Assembly (NCBI GenBank): GCA_022360335.1
Contig: JAKSCZ010000075.1
Span: forward strand, 1 to 7,649
Direction of reading: 5' to 3'
From: Pseudomonadota bacterium
GTDB taxonomy: Bacteria; Pseudomonadota; Gammaproteobacteria; Steroidobacterales; Woeseiaceae
DNA: 7,649 bases
The notes beneath the pieces are model-generated. The model searched no databases. It was not told where the DNA came from and worked only from the letters and a program-made list of their open reading frames with translations. Numbering within the stretch: position 1 is the first letter of the stretch; each line of letters begins with the position of its first letter. The position numbers and the translations under genes are program-made. Shown piece by piece: positions 1 to 6,630 of the stretch.

Positions 1-12
1 TAGCTGCTTCAT
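1..12 (-). CDS. Possible first codons of a further minus-strand gene (partial)
   Basis: On the minus strand an ATG at 12 is followed by AAG CAG CTA up to the window edge, reading Met-Lys-Gln-Leu. This resembles the start of a signal peptide. No convincing ribosome binding site precedes it, and four codons cannot establish a gene. It is listed because it lies about 75 nt after the stop of the dehydrogenase gene, on the same strand, and could be the next gene of the cluster. Confidence 0.15.
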
Positions 13-33
13 AGCGTATACGAGTCCGGTCGG

Positions 34-49
34 GACGCCGAGCGGCGTC
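34..49 (-). other. GC-rich hairpin downstream of the dehydrogenase gene
   Basis: GACGCCG at 34-40 and CGGCGTC at 43-49 are perfect inverted repeats, giving a practical stem of six pairs with a four-base loop. It lies about 40 nt past the TAA stop of the operon's last gene. No run of T follows it in the direction of transcription, so it is not a textbook intrinsic terminator. It could stabilise the 3' end of the mRNA or belong to the leader of a following gene. Confidence 0.3.
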
Positions 50-75
50 GGGTCATGGAGGCTCAAATATAATAT

Positions 76-91
76 TTTCGAAATTTTTATT
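76..91 (+). promoter_or_regulatory. Degenerate copy of the TTTCGAT-type motif
   Basis: TTTCGAAATTTTTATT resembles the motif found upstream of the esterase and porin genes (consensus about TTTCGATWTTTTATGG), but has TTTCGAA in place of TTTCGAT and a shifted T-run. It overlaps the TAA stop (87-89) of the dehydrogenase gene and has the same orientation relative to minus-strand transcription as the copies at 5232 and 6615. If a gene starts at position 12, the site would sit about 64 nt upstream of it. No inverted partner was found nearby. Confidence 0.25.
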
Positions 92-2174
92 CAAGCAGTC
101 GAGCGCGCCCGTAGAGCGCCTCGTCACGCAGCAGGTACTCGCGGATGGCCGCGACGTCGGCCGGGCCCAGCACGTCGGCATACCCGGGCATGCCGGCCCC
201 GGACAGCGCGCCGTCGAGGACGATGGGTTCGAGGGCGTCGTACAACGGGGCCGGCAGGTTCCAGAGGTTCGGGTAGCCGTTGGGCGTTCCCCTGGGCGCG
301 TGGCACCGGGCGCAATGCACAGTGAACAGGGCGCTCCCCCTGGCGGCGAGCGCCTTGTCGAATACCCGCTGCGGATGCGCGGCCCGAGGCTCCGGCGGCC
401 CGACGCGCGGCGGCAGCGGCACGTCGTCGCCGTCGAGCCCGAATACGAGCAGCCGCTCGAGGTTCCGGTACTTTGCGGGGGCCGAACCCGGCGGGTAGGT
501 TTTCGGCGCACCGCCGAAACCCGCGAGGACGGCGATGTACTGGGCGCCGTCGACTTCGTAGCTGATGGGCGCGGCCAGGATCGCCGAACCCGTCTCGATG
601 CGCCGCAGCGCGTCGCCGCTGTCCGCGTCGTAGATCCACAGGCCCCCGTCCGCGGCACCCTGGAAGACGAGTCCCCCGGCCGTGCTCAGGACCCCGCCGT
701 TCCACCAGGTGCCCGGCAGGGAGGACCAGGCCTCGCGCTGGCGCGCCGGATCCCATGCGACGAGCCGGCTGGAAGGAGGCCGCCGCCGTTCGCCCAGCAG
801 CGCATCGGCCGCATGCCGCGATCGCGCGTCGTCGACGGCCGCGCCGACGTTGATCGAGTCGGGCATGAACGGGCGGGGCTCGGTCCGGATTTCCATGTCG
901 GATTCGAGCACCGGGATGTACACGAGCCCGGTTGCGGGGCTGTAGCTCATCGGCTGCCAGTTGTGCCCGCCGAACAGGGACGGACGGACGATATTGCGGG
1001 CGGCGCCGTAACGGGCATCGGGATTCTGCACGGGCCGGCCCGTCTTCGGGTCGACGTGACCGGCCCAACTGACTTCCGTGTAGGGCTCGGCGGAGATCAG
1101 CTCGCCGGTGACCCGGTCGAGGACATAGAAGAATCCGTTCTTGGGCGCCTGCACGATCAGTTTGCGATCGCGTCCCCCGATCCTGCGATCGACGAGGATC
1201 ATCTGCTGTGTCGCCGTATAGTCCCAACTGTCGCCCGGTGTCGTCTGGTAATGCCAGCGCAGCCGACCGGTGTTCGCCTCGATGGCGAGTATCGACGACA
1301 GGAAGAGGTTGTCTCCGCCGCCGGGACTCCGCTGCCCCGCCGGCCACGGTGAGCCGTTGCCGGTGCCGACATAGACGAGGCCGAGAGCCGGGTCGTAGCT
1401 CATCGAATCCCAGGCGGTTCCGCCGAGGCCGAAATCCCAGGCCGGGTTCTCGCTCCAGGTCTTGCGCGCCTGTGCAAGCTCGGGGTGTTCGTCATCGCCG
1501 GGGCCCGGCACGGTGAAGAACCGCCAGGCGAGGCGGCCGTCGGTATCGTACGCGGACACGTAGCCGCGCACGCCGAGCTCGCCGCCGCCGTTGCCGATGA
1601 GGATCCTGTCGCCTGCGATACGCGGTGCGCCCGTGATCGTGTAGGCGCGGCTGCGCTGCGTCAGCGTGTCGGCGCGCCAGAGGCGTTCGCCGGATTCGAT
1701 ATCGAGGGCATCGAGGTAGCCGTCGAGCGTGCCGACGTAGACGCGAGCGCCGAGGATGGCAACGCCGCGATTGACCGCATCGCAGCAGGCCTTGCGCAGC
1801 CACTGTCCGGGTACGCCCGGGTCGTAGGTCCACAGGCGCTCGCCCGTGACCGCGTCGAGCGCGTACACGACGCTCCACGGTCCGGTGAAGTAGAGGCGGC
1901 CGTCGACCGCCAGCGGCGTGGCTTCGTTCCCCCGATGCGTGCGGCCCCGGACGACGAAGTCGCTGAACTCGAAGGCGAGTCCGAGACGATCGACGTTGCT
2001 GCGGTCGATCGACGTCAGCGGCGAATGCCGTTGCTCGGCGTGGCCGTGGCCGTGCAACGGCCAGTCCGGCGCGCCGCCCCCGTGGGCGGCGGCGGACAAG
2101 GCGCAGAGTGCGGCCGACGCGCTCAGTCGGTGGCGGGCCGGGCCTCGGGCACGGTATCGGAACTTGCAATCCAC
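87..2174 (-). CDS. PQQ-dependent quinohaemoprotein alcohol dehydrogenase (type II), exported
   Basis: Periplasmic enzyme that oxidises an alcohol with PQQ and Ca2+ and passes electrons through its own haem c. The 695-residue protein has the family's usual length. A basic start and hydrophobic stretch (residues about 5-31) form a Sec signal. The eight-bladed propeller (about 40-580) shows the vicinal disulfide Cys130-Cys131, the metal/PQQ ligands Glu199 (GGGELGVRG) and Asn273 (GTGNGSPW), the catalytic Asp318 (TPGDSWDYT), Lys345 and WNGG at 491-494. The C-terminal cytochrome c domain has CARCH (621-625) and a likely axial Met662. Thr320, two residues after the catalytic Asp, is where lanthanide enzymes carry Asp, so a Ca2+ type is predicted. 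GTG at 2174 is the only in-frame start that keeps the signal peptide. It has no clear ribosome binding site and lies 52 nt inside the upstream carrier gene, which suggests translational coupling. The substrate is unknown; context favours an alcohol released by the esterase. Confidence 0.9.
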   Translation of the reverse strand: MDCKFRYRARGPARHRLSASAALCALSAAAHGGGAPDWPLHGHGHAEQRHSPLTSIDRSNVDRLGLAFEFSDFVVRGRTHRGNEATPLAVDGRLYFTGPWSVVYALDAVTGERLWTYDPGVPGQWLRKACCDAVNRGVAILGARVYVGTLDGYLDALDIESGERLWRADTLTQRSRAYTITGAPRIAGDRILIGNGGGELGVRGYVSAYDTDGRLAWRFFTVPGPGDDEHPELAQARKTWSENPAWDFGLGGTAWDSMSYDPALGLVYVGTGNGSPWPAGQRSPGGGDNLFLSSILAIEANTGRLRWHYQTTPGDSWDYTATQQMILVDRRIGGRDRKLIVQAPKNGFFYVLDRVTGELISAEPYTEVSWAGHVDPKTGRPVQNPDARYGAARNIVRPSLFGGHNWQPMSYSPATGLVYIPVLESDMEIRTEPRPFMPDSINVGAAVDDARSRHAADALLGERRRPPSSRLVAWDPARQREAWSSLPGTWWNGGVLSTAGGLVFQGAADGGLWIYDADSGDALRRIETGSAILAAPISYEVDGAQYIAVLAGFGGAPKTYPPGSAPAKYRNLERLLVFGLDGDDVPLPPRVGPPEPRAAHPQRVFDKALAARGSALFTVHCARCHAPRGTPNGYPNLWNLPAPLYDALEPIVLDGALSGAGMPGYADVLGPADVAAIREYLLRDEALYGRARLLE

Positions 2175-3478
2175 TTGAGTGAGAGTATCGCAAGGCACGC
2201 GACGATGGTCGGCAGCGCGCCGACTGCGAACAGCGACCTGGTCGTCATCTCCATGCCGATCAGGATGCCGCCGGCGACCGGACCGACGATCGAACCGATA
2301 CGGCCGACGGCCAGCGCGGCGCCGAGACCCGAGGCGCGGATCCGCGACGGGTAGATGTCCGACGCGACGGCATTCATCGCGGTCTGGCCGCCGATGACGG
2401 CGAATCCGGCTGCGAACACGAACGCCATCAGGACGACGGGCAGGCTCTCGGACAGCCCGATGCACGCGATGCAGGCGCCTGCCGCGAAGTACCCGCCGGC
2501 AAGCACCGTGAAGTGATTGAAGCGATCGAGCAGCGTCCCGAGCAGAATGCCGCCGAGCATGCCGCCGAGATTGAGGGCCACGGCCGCGATGATCGCCTTG
2601 TCGAGCGGCATGCCGCTCAGGCGCAGGATCATCGGCAGCCAGCTCATCAGGAAGTAGATCATGAGCAGGCTCATGAAATAGGCGATCCAGAGCAGCGACG
2701 TCTTCGGCGCGAGACCGTCGCGGAACAGGGCGGCCAGGCTGAATCCCCGGACGGGTTTCTCCCTGACGTACAACTCGGTCGAATCGTCCGCCGCGACGCC
2801 CGGGTCGAGCTTCCTGAGCAGACTCACGATCTGCTCACGAGGCCGGGCCGACCGGACCATGTTCTGCACGGAGTCGGGCAGCCAGAAGTACAGCGGAATC
2901 ACGAGCAGCAGCGGCGCGATCCCGCCGAGGTAGAACACCGATTCCCAGCCGATCGCCGGGATCATCCTGCTGCTGATGTAACCGCCGACTGCGGCGCCGA
3001 AGGGGAAGCCGCCGAACATGACCGTGATCATCGTCGAGCGCTTGCCGGCCGGAGAGTATTCCGAAGTCAGCGCGATGATGTTGGGCATCGCGCCACCGAG
3101 ACCGACGCCGGTGAGGAAACGCAGCAACAGCAAGGTCGTCCAGTTCCCGGCGAACGCGGTGAACAAGGCGAACGCCCCGAACCAGGCCGTGCACAGCAGG
3201 ATGACGGGGCGCCGGCCGATCCTGTCGGCGAGTGGGCCCAGGATGAGCTGTCCGACCATGAGTCCCAGCAGGCCGGCGCCGAAAATCGGGCCGAACGCGC
3301 CCGCTTCGATGGACCACAGCTCCGACAGGGTCGGCGCGACGAATGCGATCGACTGGGTGTCGAAACCGTCCAGCATCGCGACGAAGGCGCACAACAGCGC
3401 GACGCGGAGCTGCAGGTTTCCGAGCGGTGCGTCGTCGACGGCAGCGACGACGTCCAGGCGGTTGCCGGCGGCTTCCAA
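2123..3478 (-). CDS. MFS transporter, aromatic acid:H+ symporter (AAHS) type
   Basis: Inner-membrane carrier of 451 residues with about 12 membrane segments and a central cytoplasmic loop around 205-257. It resembles PcaK/BenK/MhpT-type proton symporters for aromatic acids. Visible signatures are DGFD in the first segment (Asp37, Asp40), MFS motif A GPLADRIGRR at 81-90, Arg120 and Glu140 in the stretch ending LTSEYSP, and Arg381 and Arg393 near segment 11. These match, at a near-constant offset, charged residues I recall as important in PcaK. Translation likely starts at TTG 3478, because GGAG at 3487-3490 lies 8 nt upstream; no ATG fits as well. The start is 15 nt after the esterase stop, and the 3' end overlaps the dehydrogenase gene by 52 nt, so all three are probably one transcript. 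It likely imports the acid freed by the esterase. The exact substrate (benzoate, hydroxybenzoate, phenylpropanoid or other) cannot be told. Confidence 0.85.
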   Translation of the reverse strand: MEAAGNRLDVVAAVDDAPLGNLQLRVALLCAFVAMLDGFDTQSIAFVAPTLSELWSIEAGAFGPIFGAGLLGLMVGQLILGPLADRIGRRPVILLCTAWFGAFALFTAFAGNWTTLLLLRFLTGVGLGGAMPNIIALTSEYSPAGKRSTMITVMFGGFPFGAAVGGYISSRMIPAIGWESVFYLGGIAPLLLVIPLYFWLPDSVQNMVRSARPREQIVSLLRKLDPGVAADDSTELYVREKPVRGFSLAALFRDGLAPKTSLLWIAYFMSLLMIYFLMSWLPMILRLSGMPLDKAIIAAVALNLGGMLGGILLGTLLDRFNHFTVLAGGYFAAGACIACIGLSESLPVVLMAFVFAAGFAVIGGQTAMNAVASDIYPSRIRASGLGAALAVGRIGSIVGPVAGGILIGMEMTTRSLFAVGALPTIVACLAILSLKWIASSDTVPEARPATD

Positions 3479-3486
3479 GGGCGTCG

Positions 3487-3490
3487 CTCC
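3487..3490 (-). promoter_or_regulatory. Ribosome binding site deciding the TTG start of the MFS gene
   Basis: GGAG on the minus strand stands 8 nt before the TTG at 3478 and just after the TAG stop (3494-3496) of the esterase gene. This supports the unusual TTG start and tight coupling of the two genes. Confidence 0.55.
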
Positions 3491-3493
3491 GCT

Positions 3494-5149
3494 CTAACGC
3501 GGCCTGCGCGGCTCGAAGTTCTCGGCGCGATCGATGTCACCGCGCCCCTTGTACACCGTTTCGGTCGGGAAGGGGTAAACCGGCCTCGTGCGCACGAGTT
3601 CGCCGTCCTCGGTGCGCCGGGTCTCCATCGAGTCCGGCGCTTCGCCTTCCTCGACCCACTTCTCGAGCAGCGCCAGTGCGTCGTAATCCTCCGGGCCCGG
3701 GCCGCCGTCGCAGTGCTCGACGCCCGGCAGCAGGAACATGCGCGCGAATTCGGCCGTGTTGTCGTAGCCGCCCATGAACCGCGAGACGTCGTCGTACCAT
3801 TCGATCGAGGCCTCGGCCGGGATGGCGCTGTCGGCCCAGCCGTGCGCGACGATTATCTTGCCGCCCTTGTCGCGGAACTTGCGAAGGTCCGGGTTGGTCG
3901 CGTCCCAGAGCTTGCCGATGTCGTACAGCAGATGGTGGTCGCGGTCCCAGTCGAATTCCTTGCGCCAGTCCCATCCGGGCCCCGGGGAATCGCGGAACGC
4001 CATGTAGCGCAGGAAGTCGCCGCCGCATTGCTGCGCATACGTCAGCTTGTCGCCGTGGATCGGCGAATTGCCCTGCACGGGGAATACCCAACCCGGCCAC
4101 GAGGATTCGGATCCGTAGGGCGTACCCGGGTAGATGACTTCGCCTTTTGCGTCGGTGACCGGCGCGTAGACTTTCCTGACGATCTCGACTTCCTCGGCCG
4201 TCAGGCAGTTGGGGCCGACCTTGCCGGTACCGCACTGGATCGACGCCGGGTCGAAATCGCACTTGCGCGGGTCCGAGATCAGGCGGTCCCTGAGGCCGTC
4301 GGTCTCGTCGCAGTGGTCCATGACGGCGCGCTGCAGCATCGGCACCTTGTTGGCCCACATGCGCGGCTTGCCGTCGTCGTCGAAAACGGTCTTTTCGAGA
4401 TTGGCACAGCGCAGGACGTTGACGCGCGTGTAGTCGATCGTCGGTCCGCGGGACAGGACGCCGTCGAAATCACCGGGATAGCGCAGTGCCGACATGATGC
4501 CCGCCTGGCCGCCTTTCGAGCAGCCCGTGATGTAGGAGTACTCCGGTAACTCGCCGTAGTATTCCTTGATGATGGCCTTGGCCGCCATCGGCAGTACGTG
4601 ATTCGCGCGGTAGCCGAAATCGATCTTCGCCTGCGTGTTGTCCGACGCCCAGATGCCGTCGAACGGGTGCTCGCCCCAGTGGCCGCCGTCGGTGACCATC
4701 GTCGCGTAGTTTCGAACGACGCCGGCCATCGTCGCGTCCTTGGCGATCTTGCCGCACCAGCCGTCGCACGCAACGAGCAGGTATTTGCCGTTCCAGTTTT
4801 CAGCGGCCGGCAGGCGCATCTCGAAGCGAATGTGCGGGCTGACGTAGCCTTCGACCAGGCAGTTGTCGGGCAGCGTCGTGATGTCGTCCGGAATACCCGC
4901 GTTCATTGCGCGCGAGCGGCGCGAATTCTGCCAGGCCTGTTGCTCCGAAATCTCGACCGACTTCTGCATCGCGCCGAACATGACCTTGGTCGGCGCGGCA
5001 CCGTCGCCGACCTGCGAGAAGTCCTTGATGCGCAGCGACGAGCACGGGTCGGCAGCGGGCGGCGGCGGGGATGCGACCGCGGCGGAGCCGAGAAGCAACA
5101 GGGCGATACCGATCAGGGGTCGGCATCCGGCGAGAAGCGATTTGGTCAT
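3494..5149 (-). CDS. Tannase/feruloyl esterase family hydrolase, exported
   Basis: Serine esterase of the tannase family (fungal tannase, feruloyl esterase B, bacterial MHETase), predicted to cleave an ester of an aromatic acid in the periplasm or outside the cell. The 551-residue protein starts at ATG 5149, with GAGG 9 nt upstream and a Sec signal (about 1-27: basic start, LLLL core, Ala-Val-Ala before Ser). The family's CS-D-HC arrangement is complete: nucleophile Ser211 in GCSKGG, Asp440 in HGWADSAIP and His479 in GVEHC. Cys210 and Cys480 would form the disulfide joining the nucleophile to the His. A loop rich in Asp and Cys (279-300, DHCDETDGLRDRL then CDFDP) matches the family's Ca2+-binding lid region. 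Lys212 replaces the more usual Thr after the nucleophile. It is first in the operon with the AAHS carrier and the PQQ dehydrogenase. The specific ester is unknown. Confidence 0.9.
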   Translation of the reverse strand: MTKSLLAGCRPLIGIALLLLGSAAVASPPPPAADPCSSLRIKDFSQVGDGAAPTKVMFGAMQKSVEISEQQAWQNSRRSRAMNAGIPDDITTLPDNCLVEGYVSPHIRFEMRLPAAENWNGKYLLVACDGWCGKIAKDATMAGVVRNYATMVTDGGHWGEHPFDGIWASDNTQAKIDFGYRANHVLPMAAKAIIKEYYGELPEYSYITGCSKGGQAGIMSALRYPGDFDGVLSRGPTIDYTRVNVLRCANLEKTVFDDDGKPRMWANKVPMLQRAVMDHCDETDGLRDRLISDPRKCDFDPASIQCGTGKVGPNCLTAEEVEIVRKVYAPVTDAKGEVIYPGTPYGSESSWPGWVFPVQGNSPIHGDKLTYAQQCGGDFLRYMAFRDSPGPGWDWRKEFDWDRDHHLLYDIGKLWDATNPDLRKFRDKGGKIIVAHGWADSAIPAEASIEWYDDVSRFMGGYDNTAEFARMFLLPGVEHCDGGPGPEDYDALALLEKWVEEGEAPDSMETRRTEDGELVRTRPVYPFPTETVYKGRGDIDRAENFEPRRPR

Positions 5150-5231
5150 TGTTGGGGGCCTCGATCGTTTACGGGTGGGCCTTTCGGGTGCCGGCCATCC
5201 TAGACCGTGCGGCGCCGCTGGGTCAATATAA

Positions 5232-5246
5232 TTTCGATTTTTTTGG
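5232..5246 (+). promoter_or_regulatory. TTTCGAT-type motif, copy B
   Basis: TTTCGATTTTTTTGG matches the 6680-6695 copy (read on the minus strand) apart from one missing A in the T-run. It lies 83 nt before the esterase start, just downstream of the candidate transcription start. It forms an inverted pair with the copy at 5323-5335. Confidence 0.35.
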
Positions 5247-5251
5247 CAGGA

Positions 5252-5280
5252 ATTATCGGGTATTGCCGATGATATGTCCG
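5252..5280 (-). promoter_or_regulatory. Candidate sigma-70 promoter of the esterase-transporter-dehydrogenase operon
   Basis: On the minus strand CGGACA (5275-5280, four matches to TTGACA) and GATAAT (5252-5257, five matches to TATAAT) are separated by 17 bp. Transcription would start near 5245 and leave a leader of about 95 nt. Alternatives are TTGACC at 5221-5226 with TAGGAT at 5197-5202 (18 bp), and a perfect TTGACA at 5300-5305 with only a poor -10. The choice among them cannot be settled by eye. Confidence 0.4.
5255..5270. promoter_or_regulatory. Dyad ATCGG-N6-CCGAT overlapping the candidate promoter
   Basis: ATCGG at 5255-5259 and CCGAT at 5266-5270 form a perfect 5-bp inverted repeat. 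A third half-site, CCGATAA at 5278-5284, pairs with TTATCGG at 5253-5259 over 18 bp. The sites cover the -10 and spacer of the best promoter candidate, as expected for a repressor operator, but no regulator gene is present in the window to assign it to. Confidence 0.35.
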
Positions 5281-5322
5281 ATAACCCCTTGTTTAATATT
5301 GTCAACAACTGCCTGACACGGC

Positions 5323-5335
5323 TAATAAATCGAAA
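5323..5335 (-). promoter_or_regulatory. TTTCGAT-type motif, copy C
   Basis: Read on the minus strand the site is TTTCGATTTATTA, twelve of thirteen bases like the copy at 6680-6695. It points toward copy B, giving the same outward TTTCGAT, inward T-run arrangement as the pair at 6615/6680. It lies only about 17 nt beyond the porin stop codon. Confidence 0.3.
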
Positions 5336-5351
5336 ATTCATACAAGACGGT

Positions 5352-6599
5352 CTAGAAGGTGTAGTGCAGGTTCATGCGCACCCGCGACACCCAGTCGTCG
5401 TCGCCGGCCTGTCCGGCAACGGGCGCAGCGTCGCGGCGGTACAGGTAGGTCGTCAGGTACAGCCCGGTCTTTTCCTGCAGCAGGTAGCCGAGCTCGAGCG
5501 TGTGCTGCCGGTAATTGGTCGAGTACGTCGTGTTGTCATGCGAAAACGCGGCCAGGACGGCGTCGGTCTCTGCGACGGCGTAGCCGTACCTGAATTGCAG
5601 GTCCCCGGGTCGTGATGTCCGTCCGAGATGCAGGTCCACGCCCCAGCCGGTGTCTTCGGGCACGCGCGCGCCGAGATTTCTTACGTAGTCCAGGGTCAGG
5701 GCGAGCGGCCAGCGCTCGCCGATCCCGGAGTGCATGACGGAGCCGGTGAGATTCAACAGTCTGAAGTCCGACACGTAGCGCGCGCCGCCGGGCGTGACGT
5801 TGTTGCCGCGCAGGTCGCCGCGATCGGCGTTGTCCAGGCTGCCGATCGAATAGTCGTAGTAGGCGCCGTGCAGACCCAGCGCCCAGTCGGTATCCGGATG
5901 CCATCGGAGCGACAGCTGAGCGCCGGCCATCGTGCTGTCCCCGGCGATTGTCTGTTCGTCGACGAGCGCGTAGATGCCCGTGACGGACGCAGAGGCGCGA
6001 TCGGAAGCGTAGAAGCGGTAACGACCGGCGACGCCGTACGGATTGACGTCCGAGTCCCAGACGAGGCTCGTGCGCACGAACGGGTTGGCGAATTTGCCCG
6101 CCGTTGCGAAGACCTTGCCGCGCTCGTACGCGACGTACAAGCGGTCGAGGCTCAGGTCCAGGTCGTCGAGGAAATTGCCCATGCTGATATCGGTGGAATT
6201 CGGATCGTCGGGATCGCCCGTGCCGATCCGTGTCCCGAGGACGACGTTGTCGTTGACGTCCCAGTCGGCGCCGAGCCGGCCGCGGATGACCCCGCGGTTT
6301 CGTTCGCGCAGGCCGGCGTGCTCGCTCGTGTTTTCGTAGCGCACCCGAAAATCGCCGCTGATTTCGACTGCAGTGTCGTCCGGCGGCGGCCCCGCCGCGG
6401 CCCCGGCCGGCGGTTCGTATGCGTCGGCCGCGGCGACGAGCCGGCGCAGCGCGGCAAGCTCCGCCTGGAGAGCGCCGAGCTGCTGCTGCAAGGTCCGGAT
6501 GAGGGCTGCATTTTCCTCGGCCGACGCAGCGTGAACCGGCGCGCAATACAGGCAGGGGTACGCCAGGAGTAGCGCGAGAACGACGTGACGATATGGCAT
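5352..6599 (-). CDS. Outer-membrane porin with N-terminal coiled coil
   Basis: A 415-residue putative beta-barrel porin, probably the outer-membrane entry route for the substrate of this locus. Translation starts at ATG 6599, preceded by GAGG at 6606-6609 with 6 nt spacing; the frame stays open upstream, but only this start gives a signal peptide (cleavage likely after VHA, about residue 24). Residues about 28-58 form a Leu/Ala/Gln-rich coiled coil typical of trimeric porins, followed by a Pro/Ala linker (62-75). The barrel begins at EISGDFRVRYEN and shows GTRIGTGDPDDPNSTDI, LDRLYVAYE, GKFANPF and VWDSDVNPYG, which recall the 'putative porin' family of proteobacteria. The last residue is Phe (LHYTF), the usual outer-membrane insertion signal. 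Its gene is separated from the esterase operon by 202 bp and read in the same direction. Specificity cannot be inferred. Confidence 0.85.
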   Translation of the reverse strand: MPYRHVVLALLLAYPCLYCAPVHAASAEENAALIRTLQQQLGALQAELAALRRLVAAADAYEPPAGAAAGPPPDDTAVEISGDFRVRYENTSEHAGLRERNRGVIRGRLGADWDVNDNVVLGTRIGTGDPDDPNSTDISMGNFLDDLDLSLDRLYVAYERGKVFATAGKFANPFVRTSLVWDSDVNPYGVAGRYRFYASDRASASVTGIYALVDEQTIAGDSTMAGAQLSLRWHPDTDWALGLHGAYYDYSIGSLDNADRGDLRGNNVTPGGARYVSDFRLLNLTGSVMHSGIGERWPLALTLDYVRNLGARVPEDTGWGVDLHLGRTSRPGDLQFRYGYAVAETDAVLAAFSHDNTTYSTNYRQHTLELGYLLQEKTGLYLTTYLYRRDAAPVAGQAGDDDWVSRVRMNLHYTF

Positions 6600-6614
6600 G
6601 AGAAGCCTCACTAA

Positions 6615-6630
6615 TTTCGATATTTTATGG
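6615..6630 (+). promoter_or_regulatory. TTTCGAT-type motif, copy D
   Basis: TTTCGATATTTTATGG is identical at 15 of 16 positions to the inverted copy at 6680-6695. On the opposite strand it contains TAAAAT, the predicted porin -10 element, so a protein bound here would cover the porin promoter. Confidence 0.45.

Larger units (their letters stand above)
5150..5351. other. AT-rich intergenic control region before the esterase operon
   Basis: The 202 bp between the porin stop and the esterase start contain no gene. The left part (5160-5220) is GC-rich and includes the perfect palindrome GCGGCGCCGC at 5209-5218, which would lie in the esterase mRNA leader. The right part (5221-5345) is strongly AT-rich and holds the promoter candidates, the ATCGG/CCGAT dyad and two inverted TTTCGAT motifs listed separately. 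No convincing intrinsic terminator for the porin gene was found. Confidence 0.6.

Noticed and set aside
13..55. Short minus-strand frame starting at ATG 55
   Set aside because: It stops after 15 codons with no ribosome binding site and no recognisable content.
300..1352. Plus-strand frame of 350 codons, and several shorter ones, opposite the dehydrogenase gene
   Set aside because: They are antisense to a gene with complete active-site motifs, have Arg/Pro-rich low-complexity translations and lack ribosome binding sites.
2175..2465. Upstream extension of the dehydrogenase to ATG 2465
   Set aside because: Those 97 residues are Arg-rich shadow sequence of the carrier's last membrane segments, with no signal peptide or family similarity.
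2513..4549. Long plus-strand open frame of 678 codons opposite the carrier and esterase genes
   Set aside because: It runs antisense across two well-supported genes, and its translation is rich in Arg, Gln and Asp without any recognisable domain. GC-rich DNA commonly leaves such frames open.
5302..5324. Possible terminator of the porin gene (GCC/GGC repeats near 5311-5322)
   Set aside because: The stem would be only three or four pairs and no T-run follows. It is too weak to call.
5150..5341. 64-residue N-terminal extension of the esterase starting at ATG 5341
   Set aside because: The extension would cover the promoter region, has no family similarity and would bury the signal peptide. ATG 5149 has a GAGG ribosome binding site and begins a good Sec signal.
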